Positions 49,590 through 57,150 of a stretch of 64,000 nt of DNA are shown piece by piece. Source of the DNA: Alteromonas sp. BMJM2 (GTDB lineage Bacteria > Pseudomonadota > Gammaproteobacteria > Enterobacterales > Alteromonadaceae); contig NZ_JAPVOT010000004.1 of NCBI RefSeq assembly GCF_027257845.1, positions 1 to 64,000 on the forward strand, written 5' to 3'. The notes under the pieces were generated by a model. That model had not been told where the DNA came from, did no database searches, and saw only the letters and a list, made by a program, of their open reading frames with translations. The position numbers and the translations under genes were made by a program. Each line of letters begins with the position of its first letter. Position 1 is the first letter of the stretch.

Positions 49590-50596
49590 CAGTGGTGGGA
49601 AAAAATAACGATATCAACCAGGATCACTGGTCACAAACCAAAGAAGCGGGCACCCTAGCAGGCATGCGATTTGTGTACTTTCTCTACCGCTTGTTCGGCC
49701 GTTGGATATTTACCCTGATCATGTATCCTGTAGCACTGTACTTTGTGCTCTGTCGGCCAGATCAGCGCAAAGCTTCGCTTAAATATCTGAGAGCCCATTA
49801 TCAATGCAAGCCACAAGCGTGGCCGAAGAAACCGGGCTACTATCATGTGCTGTTGCATTTTCACCATTTTGCTGAAGTTATCTTAGATAAGCTACTCGGC
49901 TGGCTGGATGAAATTAAACAAAGTGACTTTGTTCTGGCCTCTCCGAAAACCGTTGATAAACTTTTAAATGATTCACGCGGTCAACTCATTATAGGCTCAC
50001 ACTTTGGCAATCTCGAGTTTTGCCGGGGCTTTATGCACCGTTATAACCACCACAATAAAGTCATCAACATTCTGCTTTACGACAAACATGCAGGCAACTT
50101 TGTGAGGATGATGCAAAGCCAGAATGATGCTTCTCGTATGAATGTCTTTCAGGTTGATGAGTTCGATGTCACAACAATTATGATGCTCAAGGAGAAAGTC
50201 GACGCTGGCGAATGGATATTTATAGCCGGAGACAGAATTCCACTGAGTGGCATAAACCGTACCGTCAATATTAACTTTCTGGGCGCCCCAGCGCCGCTGC
50301 CAATTGGCCCGTATATGCTGGCAAAAGCGCTGGCCTGCCCGGTTAAACTGATGTTTGCTTATCGCAGCCCTAACGTTAACCAAAAAGTCTTGTTCGATGT
50401 CTTTGAACTGTGTGACAAACTGGAAATCAATCGCAAAACAAGGCAGCAGGACCTTACCGATTATGCCCAGAAGTTTGCCGATAAATTGGAGGAGCACTGC
50501 TCTGCGTCACCATACCAGTTTTTTAATTTTTATGACTTCTGGCAACCCGGCACTGATTATTCACAGTTAACCGGCCACAAACAGGAAGGGGTTTAG
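49586..50596 (+). CDS. LPLAT-family acyltransferase (HtrB/LpxL-like) of the polyene cluster
   Basis: 336 residues, N-terminal hydrophobic segment (about 32-55) then the acyltransferase motifs IGSHFGNLEFCRG (H-x4-E) and WIFIAGDRIPLSG. Related to lauroyl acyltransferases of lipid A. Likely esterifies the aryl polyene carboxylate onto the membrane anchor. Translationally coupled (ATGA) to the glycosyltransferase. Confidence 0.88.
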   Translation: MTVVGKNNDINQDHWSQTKEAGTLAGMRFVYFLYRLFGRWIFTLIMYPVALYFVLCRPDQRKASLKYLRAHYQCKPQAWPKKPGYYHVLLHFHHFAEVILDKLLGWLDEIKQSDFVLASPKTVDKLLNDSRGQLIIGSHFGNLEFCRGFMHRYNHHNKVINILLYDKHAGNFVRMMQSQNDASRMNVFQVDEFDVTTIMMLKEKVDAGEWIFIAGDRIPLSGINRTVNINFLGAPAPLPIGPYMLAKALACPVKLMFAYRSPNVNQKVLFDVFELCDKLEINRKTRQQDLTDYAQKFADKLEEHCSASPYQFFNFYDFWQPGTDYSQLTGHKQEGV

Positions 50597-50598
50597 TT

Positions 50599-51051
50599 TT
50601 GCTTGATTCACGCTTTGACAGTCGATTGTTTGAACTAATACCTCATCGACCGCCTATGTTACTCATTAATAAAGTGCTCAAGGTCGATGAAAGGTCTTCT
50701 TCATCGTTAGTACTGGTTGATGAGGATTCATCTTTTTTTGAACCTGGTCATGGTGTGCCTTCCTGGATAGGCCTTGAATATATGGGGCAAACAGCTGCGT
50801 TGATTGCCGGTCATCAGTTGCAAAAGGGGCTGGTATCGCCCCATTTAGGCTTTCTTCTAGGGACCCGCGCTTATAAAGCTGAGTGCAGTTACTTTGAAAA
50901 AGGTGAATATTCGGTGCGTTGCGAAGAAAAAGCGATAGTCGGTGACGGGCTTGCAACGTTTGACTGCTTCATCGAAAATTACGACAAAACTTCACAAACA
51001 ATAAAGTGTCTGGCGACAGCCAGTTTATCGGTATTTCGCCGTCAGATATAA
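50599..51051 (+). CDS. Hotdog dehydratase (ApeP-like)
   Basis: 150 residues, TTG start with AAGGGG about 7 bases ahead; no ATG is available near the N-terminus. LIPHRPPMLLINKV, PSWIGLEYMGQTAALIAGHQ and FLLGTRAYKAECSYF match the second dehydratase of APE clusters. Probably a heterodimer partner of the 48457 protein. Precedes a ketosynthase by 12 bases. Confidence 0.85.
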   Translation: MLDSRFDSRLFELIPHRPPMLLINKVLKVDERSSSSLVLVDEDSSFFEPGHGVPSWIGLEYMGQTAALIAGHQLQKGLVSPHLGFLLGTRAYKAECSYFEKGEYSVRCEEKAIVGDGLATFDCFIENYDKTSQTIKCLATASLSVFRRQI

Positions 51052-51063
51052 AAAGGATGTACT

Positions 51064-52299
51064 TTGAGTAACCATAATTTCAGACGTGTCGTCATTACTG
51101 GTGCAGGCGTTGTTTCTGCGCTGGGCGATGACTGGGCACAAGTCAAAGCCACTATCGAGTCTAACAAATCTGCCGTTTGTTATATGCCAGACTGGCAAAA
51201 ATATGAAGGTCTGGGCACTTACCTCGCTGCGCCTGTGCACAATTTCGAGTTGCCCTCGCACTATACTAAGAAAAGAAAGCGTAGCATGGGAAGAGTTGCA
51301 CAGTTGGGCGTTCTGGCCACCGAACGAGCACTTGCTGATGCAAACCTGCTTGATGATCCTGTCATTCGCTCAAAGGCCACCGGAGTTGCCTATGGCTCAG
51401 CGACAGGTAGCAGCCAGGCAGCATTAGAATTCGCGCCCATGCTTGAAAACATGTCAACGTCGCGCATTAACAGCAGTACTTATTTGCGTATGATGACTCA
51501 CACTGCTGCGGTCAATATCAGCGTATACTTCGGTACCCAGGGGCGTATGCATACCACATCGAGCGCATGTACTGCGGGTAGCCAGGCCATTGGGTACGCT
51601 TACGAAGCAATTCGTTTTGGCAAACAGGATGTCATGATCGCTGGTGGAGCTGAGGAATTATGTCCTTCACAAGCCGCCGTATTTGATACGCTGTTTGCGG
51701 CAAGTACTAAAAATGACACACCAGAGGCAACCCCCCGCCCCTATGACCGAGACCGTGACGGCTTAGTTTTGGGCGAAGGAGCCTGTACTCTGATCCTTGA
51801 ATCGTACGAACACGCTAAAGCCAGAGGCGCAAACATTCTGGCAGAAGTGAGCGGTTATGCCACTAACACCGATGGCACCTTCTTGGTAAAACCAAACCTA
51901 GAAACCGTTACCCGGGTAATGATAGAAGCTATGGAAGATGCTGAGGTAACGCCTCAGCAAATAGGCTACGTGTCTGCACATGGTACAGCTACTCAACACG
52001 GCGATATTGTTGAAAGTCAGGCAACTTATCAAGTTTTAGGGGCAAAACCCGTAAGTTCGCTTAAGAGTTTCACCGGACACACTCTGGGCGCTTGTGGCTC
52101 ATTTGAAGTATGGGCAACGATTAACATGATGAAGGACAAGTGTTTTGCGCCAACGCTTAATCTGGATAACATTGACCCAGAATGCGCACCATTAGACTAT
52201 ATCCAGCACGAGTGCAGAGAGATAACCACTGATTACTTTATGAGTAACAATCTTGCCTTTGGTGGCATTAACACCTCTCTCATTATAAAGCGCATATAA
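51064..52299 (+). CDS. Beta-ketoacyl synthase 2 (ApeR-like, FabF type)
   Basis: 411 residues, TTG start with AAAAGGA ahead. Complete triad: C169 in TTSSACTAGSQAIG, H306 in SAHGTATQHGD, H339 in SFTGHTLGACG. Condenses malonyl-ACP in the first or later rounds. Ends against the convergent ligase gene with a 16-bp hairpin between them. Confidence 0.92.
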   Translation: MSNHNFRRVVITGAGVVSALGDDWAQVKATIESNKSAVCYMPDWQKYEGLGTYLAAPVHNFELPSHYTKKRKRSMGRVAQLGVLATERALADANLLDDPVIRSKATGVAYGSATGSSQAALEFAPMLENMSTSRINSSTYLRMMTHTAAVNISVYFGTQGRMHTTSSACTAGSQAIGYAYEAIRFGKQDVMIAGGAEELCPSQAAVFDTLFAASTKNDTPEATPRPYDRDRDGLVLGEGACTLILESYEHAKARGANILAEVSGYATNTDGTFLVKPNLETVTRVMIEAMEDAEVTPQQIGYVSAHGTATQHGDIVESQATYQVLGAKPVSSLKSFTGHTLGACGSFEVWATINMMKDKCFAPTLNLDNIDPECAPLDYIQHECREITTDYFMSNNLAFGGINTSLIIKRI

Positions 52300-52305
52300 C
52301 TTCGC

Positions 52306-52346
52306 TTTAGCTTTACAGGGAAAATAAGTCTCCCTGTAAAGCTAAA
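52306..52346. terminator. Perfect 16-bp hairpin between convergent genes
   Basis: TTTAGCTTTACAGGGA (52306-52321) pairs perfectly with TCCCTGTAAAGCTAAA (52331-52346), 9-base loop. Symmetric position between the ketosynthase stop (52299) and the ligase stop (52357). No T-run longer than three, so it is an atypical bidirectional terminator or RNA-stabilising stem. Confidence 0.65.
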
Positions 52347-52356
52347 CTATATTACT

Positions 52357-53727
52357 TCAAATGCGCGATTTTCTTAGCGATGCATGGAGCGCATCAACAT
52401 TTTTTCTTAGCAATTTCCCGTTAGGCTCCCGCGGTAAAACATCCACCACATAAACCGGGCGTGGCACAAACGCGCTGTCCAAGTGCTGCTTTAAGAACGC
52501 TAGCAATTCGGCTTTTTCAACACCCTCTTTCAACGCCACAATAGCAACCAGTCGTGTAACCTGATTTGCTTCCTGTGGATAGAATACAATGCCATCTTCT
52601 AGTCCTTTATAGCGTAATAATGTCTGATTAATAGCAAATAACGAGCCCCGTTTTCCGGCAATTTTCACCAAATCTGACGTTCTTCCGGCTAGCACAAAGC
52701 GATTATCAGTCTGAAACTTTATAACATCTTGTAAAACAGTGGCTTCCGGCAGGTGTTCTGCAGTAACAGTTGTTGTGCCTGCCTGCTGCCCAAAAAATAA
52801 TTCATCAAACTTCAACCAGTTATTATCAACGGCGGTCTGACGCACCGCCATCGAGCCGACTTCACTGCATCCATACACTTCTCTTAGCGGTGCCGAAAAG
52901 GCTTCTTCAATTTCTTTTGCAAGCTCAGCCGTGAGTGGCGAAGTGGCACATAATACGGAATGTAAAGGCTTGGCAGACTCAACACTGGCACACAGTGCCC
53001 GCAAATGGACCGGCGTGGAAATCAACATTTTGGGTTCGGGGAGCATCTCAAGACCCGCCAGAATATCTTGAGGAAAAAGCGGTTTTGCATCGCTCATACA
53101 GATATCACTGAACATTGACAGCAATATAGACGTCTCAAGTCCCCACATGTGTTGTGCGGGCACGGTCGCCAGTTGATAGACCGTCGCGGGACTATCCGGC
53201 ATCATGAACTTATAATTAATGGCGCTACTGCGATGCAAGGTATGCCAGTACTTAAGGTTAGGCTTGGACTTTCCCGTAGACCCCGATGTAAAGCTTATAC
53301 AGGCGAGCTGATCATTGGCAATCATTGGTACAGAACATTGAGGGTGGACATCTGATGCGAAAGAAACACTCAGAATATTAATGGCAGGCATGCCCCTCAC
53401 AGCATCGCTTCCATCGTGGATGATATAGCATCCGTAATAATCTTCACTGAGTTCTTTTTGTGTAGCGGTATTTTTATTCGGGGGCAGTAAATTAACATCG
53501 CCGCGCAAAATTGCTGCGCAAAATCCCACTAAAAAAAGATAGCGATTTTCGCAAAGGTTAATTGCATATTTGCCAGTTGGCAAACACTCTGCAACTTGAT
53601 AGACGTGCGTAACAAATTGAGTTGTACTGATTAAGCGGTGCTCTAATCCAATCACTTCAATTGGGTGAGTCAAGTAGGCAATGTGATCATTTGGTCGGCG
53701 TGAAACTAAGGGAAATGTATTTGACAT
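52357..53727 (-). CDS. AMP-dependent acyl/aryl-ACP ligase (ApeH-like)
   Basis: 456 residues, adenylate-forming enzyme. P-loop-like ISFTSGSTGKSKPNLKYW (144-161), REVYGCSEVGSMAVRQT near 285, hinge FVLAGRTSDLVKIAGKRGS near 355, and C-terminal lysine in PREPNGKLLRK near 440. Activates the aromatic starter (hydroxybenzoate) and loads it on an ACP. It is the only gene of the central cluster on the minus strand, divergent from the chorismatase that would make its substrate. Confidence 0.9.
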   Translation of the reverse strand: MSNTFPLVSRRPNDHIAYLTHPIEVIGLEHRLISTTQFVTHVYQVAECLPTGKYAINLCENRYLFLVGFCAAILRGDVNLLPPNKNTATQKELSEDYYGCYIIHDGSDAVRGMPAINILSVSFASDVHPQCSVPMIANDQLACISFTSGSTGKSKPNLKYWHTLHRSSAINYKFMMPDSPATVYQLATVPAQHMWGLETSILLSMFSDICMSDAKPLFPQDILAGLEMLPEPKMLISTPVHLRALCASVESAKPLHSVLCATSPLTAELAKEIEEAFSAPLREVYGCSEVGSMAVRQTAVDNNWLKFDELFFGQQAGTTTVTAEHLPEATVLQDVIKFQTDNRFVLAGRTSDLVKIAGKRGSLFAINQTLLRYKGLEDGIVFYPQEANQVTRLVAIVALKEGVEKAELLAFLKQHLDSAFVPRPVYVVDVLPREPNGKLLRKNVDALHASLRKSRI

Positions 53728-53808
53728 GAAATTATAATTTAAAAAGTGTTCCTAAATAGCGAACAGTTGAGTAACCATTACCGTATTCGCTTTATTTTCC
53801 AAAGGCGC

Positions 53809-53820
53809 TAGTTTAAACTA
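53809..53820. promoter_or_regulatory. Palindrome TAGTTTAAACTA, candidate cluster operator, copy 2
   Basis: A second perfect copy of the 12-bp palindrome, in the 256-base gap between the ligase (minus) and chorismatase (plus) genes, 82 bases from the ligase start. The same following base (C) as in copy 1. Confidence 0.5.
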
Positions 53821-53983
53821 CTACAAAACTAAAACCTAACATTGAATCAAGGAATGGTTGCTCGATAATTGCGAAATTTCTGCTGACTAAATCGAGAGTA
53901 GACCTCATATATACCAGGATGGTTTCTTCATTTATTAGCTGGAAATTGCTCTTTGTAGAGGTAATACCACATTTCGTTTTGTC

Positions 53984-54922
53984 ATGCTAAAACATCAATT
54001 CAACGCCGCGTCAGTAGAACAATTAGTTGCTGACGACTCCACGTTATCCATAATACCTTCAGCTAAGCAGTGCCAACCATTTGAACCAAGAATGATTACT
54101 ACTGGACTCGAAGACGCTACTTTTATGTCAACGAACGAGCAGTGGATATCTTCAACCTCTACCGTTCGAGGTCAGACAGAAAAAACACATTGGTCAAAAA
54201 ACAATGAGATTATTTGCGTCGCGCACTGGCTCAGCAAAAACGATTGCAAAAATATTGAGAGAAACACACAAAACGCATATGAATCAATATTGTCAGTTAT
54301 GACTGATCATGGATTTACTTATCCTTTCCGTTTTTGGAATTATTTACCCGCTATTAATGAAGGAACCGGTGATGAGGAGCTGTACAAAAAATTCTGTACG
54401 GGTCGCCTCAGGGCGTTTGAGAACGCTGGCTTAACTCCTGAGAATTTCCCAGCAGCCTCAGCGTTAGGTCATCATTCAGATGGTGCTGTCATTTATATGT
54501 TTGCAAGTAAAGTTACACCACGGCATTTCAAAAATAATCAGCAAATTAATGCGTATGAATATCCGCGACAGTATGGTGTAAGCAGTCCATCATTTGCTCG
54601 CGCAACCTCGATAACACTTAATAATAAGCATTATCTATTTATTTCTGGTACAGCGAGTATTGTTGGTCATCAGACGCTCGGGGTAAATGACCTTGAAAAG
54701 CAATTAGAGGTTACACAAAGTAATATCGAGCATCTGCTCTCTAGCGCTAACCCTGAAAATCTTTCATTATCAACTTTTAAAGTTTACGTCCGCCACCCTG
54801 AGGATGTGCCATTCGTAAGGGACTGGCTGGAAGCCCGATATCCGAGCGTTGCAATGCTGATTACCATTGCAGACATATGCCGCAAAGAATTACTGGTCGA
54901 AGTAGAATGTTTTTGTATTTGA
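53984..54922 (+). CDS. Chorismatase, XanB2/FkbO/Hyg5 type (hydroxybenzoate synthase)
   Basis: 312 residues. YPFRFWNYLPAINE (113-126), EELYKKFCTGRLRAFE, FPAASALGHH, NAYEYPRQYGVSSPSFARAT (189-208) and LFISGTASIVGHQT (218-231) are the conserved stretches of chorismatases. Known chemistry: XanB2 hydrolyses chorismate to 3- and 4-hydroxybenzoate plus pyruvate, feeding xanthomonadin; FkbO and Hyg5 give other products. Here it probably supplies the starter for the ligase on the other side of the shared promoter. Which isomer forms cannot be read from sequence. Confidence 0.9.
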   Translation: MLKHQFNAASVEQLVADDSTLSIIPSAKQCQPFEPRMITTGLEDATFMSTNEQWISSTSTVRGQTEKTHWSKNNEIICVAHWLSKNDCKNIERNTQNAYESILSVMTDHGFTYPFRFWNYLPAINEGTGDEELYKKFCTGRLRAFENAGLTPENFPAASALGHHSDGAVIYMFASKVTPRHFKNNQQINAYEYPRQYGVSSPSFARATSITLNNKHYLFISGTASIVGHQTLGVNDLEKQLEVTQSNIEHLLSSANPENLSLSTFKVYVRHPEDVPFVRDWLEARYPSVAMLITIADICRKELLVEVECFCI

Positions 54923-54953
54923 CAATTTGCCAGCATTGCAACGGAAGGGCCTG

Positions 54954-55763
54954 ATGACGCAACTCAACCGCTTGCTTAAAGTGTGGCAAGTTAGTTCCGC
55001 CGCATTTTGTTACTTTCTGTTTGGACTTGGCGCTTTGATTGTGGGCATTTTTTTCCGTTTGCTTAGCCCACTGCCTTTTATCCCAGCCGCCAAAAGGCAA
55101 CATATGATTCGTTGGAGCGTCCATAAAGGTTGTCTAACGTTTATTAGGATCATGCGCTTTTTTGGTTTGATTCGATACTCCTTTGACGTGAACTCAATGA
55201 AGCAAGCTCGCACTGGGCATATAGTGATTGCCAACCATCCGTCACTTATCGACGTCGTATTGTTACTGGCGGTCAATGAGCAGATGTGCTGCTTTGTGAA
55301 AAGTGCGGTGTGGGAAAGCATTTTTACCGGCGCAGTGGTTCGCCAGGCGGGCTACATCCCCAATAACGCTGAGCAAGTGCTGCCAATGGCAGCCGCCAAG
55401 CTGAAAGCAGGAGAAAATATTCTGATTTTTCCTGAGGGCACTCGCACAAAGGAAGATAACGTTATTAGGTTTAAACGCGGTGCAGCTAATATGGCCGTTG
55501 CTGTTAATGCGGCTATTCTGCCCATTGTGATTGAATGCAACCCAAGGGCACTTAAAAAAGGCGATAAGTGGTACAATATTCCCTCTGGAGGTCCGAAATT
55601 TAAGTTAGTCTCGAAAAATCTGATTACCCTTGAAGATTGTATTGACACAAGCCTGCCAAGGCCGAAACAATACAGGCAACTCACAAGTTATCTGGAAAGT
55701 TATTACGAACGTCAGCTTGTTGCGGTTTCAGATACAAACATTCCTCTGAAAAATAAGAATTAG
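54954..55763 (+). CDS. 1-acylglycerol-3-phosphate-type acyltransferase (ApeD-like)
   Basis: 269 residues from ATG 54954 (GAAGGG ahead). N-terminal hydrophobic segment (about 15-40), then PlsC motifs IVIANHPSLIDVVLLL (H-x4-D) and ILIFPEGTRTKEDNVIRFKRGAANMA. Transfers an acyl group from ACP to a glycerol-like or lipid acceptor at the inner membrane; with the 49586 enzyme it would build the membrane anchor. Confidence 0.88.
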   Translation: MTQLNRLLKVWQVSSAAFCYFLFGLGALIVGIFFRLLSPLPFIPAAKRQHMIRWSVHKGCLTFIRIMRFFGLIRYSFDVNSMKQARTGHIVIANHPSLIDVVLLLAVNEQMCCFVKSAVWESIFTGAVVRQAGYIPNNAEQVLPMAAAKLKAGENILIFPEGTRTKEDNVIRFKRGAANMAVAVNAAILPIVIECNPRALKKGDKWYNIPSGGPKFKLVSKNLITLEDCIDTSLPRPKQYRQLTSYLESYYERQLVAVSDTNIPLKNKN

Positions 55764-55772
55764 TGAAATAAT

Positions 55773-56027
55773 ATGAACACAGAAAAAGAAATTATCCTTA
55801 CCCAAGTGCGTGAAACCCTAGTTGAACTATTTGATCTTGAGCCGTCTGAGGTGGTACCTGAAGCAAAGCTTTTCGAAGATTTAGATATCGATAGTATTGA
55901 TGCCGTAGACTTGTTAATTGATCTAAAAAAGACTACCAAAGTGGAGCTTACCCCTGCACAGTTCAAACAGGTTCGCACCATTGAGGACGTTGTTGACGTA
56001 TTAGCCGAACTATCAGTTAAGGCGTAA
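55773..56027 (+). CDS. Acyl carrier protein 2 of the polyene cluster
   Basis: 84 residues, S41 in EDLDIDSIDAVDLLIDL is the phosphopantetheine site. Nine bases after the acyltransferase and five before the thioesterase, in one transcript. Two carriers are the rule in APE clusters, one for the starter and one for extension. Confidence 0.92.
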   Translation: MNTEKEIILTQVRETLVELFDLEPSEVVPEAKLFEDLDIDSIDAVDLLIDLKKTTKVELTPAQFKQVRTIEDVVDVLAELSVKA

Positions 56028-56032
56028 AAATC

Positions 56033-56452
56033 ATGAAAAAAGTAAGCCTGAATATTGATATTCCTTTTTTTGACGTTGATGCGTACCGGGTTGTATGGCA
56101 TGGCAATTATCCGAAATATATTGAAATGTCCCGTTGTGCATTATTGTCGGAAATTGGCTGTCCTTACAGTGTGATGGAAGAACACGGTTTCTTCTTTCCA
56201 ATAGTTGATATTCAGGTTAAATACGTTAAGCCACTTTTATTTGAGCAAAAAGTGGTTATCGAATCATGGCTGACAGAGTGGGAGAACCGCCTCAAAATAA
56301 GCTATACAATTAAAGACAGGGCAAGTGGTGAAATATACACCAAAGCCAAAACCACCCAATTTGCAGTCGCGATGCCAGACCAAATCACCCAGTTTGAGTC
56401 TCCTCCATTTCTGATCGAAACTATTAATGCATGGCTAAAAAAGCATGAATAA
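56033..56452 (+). CDS. 4HBT-type acyl thioesterase (ApeK-like)
   Basis: 139 residues, YbgC/4-hydroxybenzoyl-CoA thioesterase hotdog: FFDVDAYRVVWHGNYPKYIEMSRCALL has the catalytic Asp and Glu. It may proofread stalled ACPs or release the polyene acid. Overlaps the next gene by 8 bases. Confidence 0.88.
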   Translation: MKKVSLNIDIPFFDVDAYRVVWHGNYPKYIEMSRCALLSEIGCPYSVMEEHGFFFPIVDIQVKYVKPLLFEQKVVIESWLTEWENRLKISYTIKDRASGEIYTKAKTTQFAVAMPDQITQFESPPFLIETINAWLKKHE

Positions 56453-57134
56453 AATTTGGCTGGGGGTTATTCTCTATGTGCTGCTATGCGGTTTGTTTCC
56501 ACGTTTTTTACAGGCCTCGCCTCGCCAGCCTGATGAAGCAGCGTTGCTGGCGGAGATAGTCCCATCTAACTGCCATTTCTCTGGGCATTTTTCACAACAG
56601 AAGAAAATTCAAGGCGTGCCGGTACCTCTCACTTCAATCGGCGACTTTTACTACTCCTGTGATCTTGGCTTGGTCTGGCACACCCAAACGCCTTTTAATG
56701 AAGCCATTCTCTATGTAAACAGTAGCAATAACTTCAGGGCTGATGCCGATGGCGTACTGACGCAATTAACCGGTACCACACGATACATAATGTCGAATTT
56801 TTTTGTGCGTTTACTCAAGGGTGATACTAGCTACTTTATTGACGAGTTTGTCGTTTCACAGGGCGAGCGAAGCAAGATGGTAACATTGCGCCCCGAAAGT
56901 GAATACATTCGCAAAGGACTCGATGCTATCGTAGTAAGCAAAACGATTGACCAGACCAACGAAGTGTCATTGAATATCGAGGTTCTTGATGCTACTGGCC
57001 AGCGCACTACCGTACTAATTAATGCTATTGAGCATTATGATATCGATGGTAAACGAGCCGCTTACGAACAATGCGAGGTTCATTACTCAGACACACCATG
57101 GTGTCAGGTTTTACGATCTCCTCCCCGCTACTGA
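56445..57134 (+). CDS. LolA-like periplasmic lipid carrier (ApeL-like)
   Basis: 229 residues with a signal peptide (VILYVLLCGLFPRFLQA). The LolA pattern FSGHFSQQKKIQGVPVPLTSIGDFYYSCDLGLVWHTQTPF and YFIDEFVVSQGERSKMVTLRPE is visible. Probably carries the amphipathic polyene across the periplasm, working with the MMPL exporter that follows. Confidence 0.85.
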   Translation: MNKIWLGVILYVLLCGLFPRFLQASPRQPDEAALLAEIVPSNCHFSGHFSQQKKIQGVPVPLTSIGDFYYSCDLGLVWHTQTPFNEAILYVNSSNNFRADADGVLTQLTGTTRYIMSNFFVRLLKGDTSYFIDEFVVSQGERSKMVTLRPESEYIRKGLDAIVVSKTIDQTNEVSLNIEVLDATGQRTTVLINAIEHYDIDGKRAAYEQCEVHYSDTPWCQVLRSPPRY

Positions 57135-57150
57135 TAGGTAATTGGTACTC

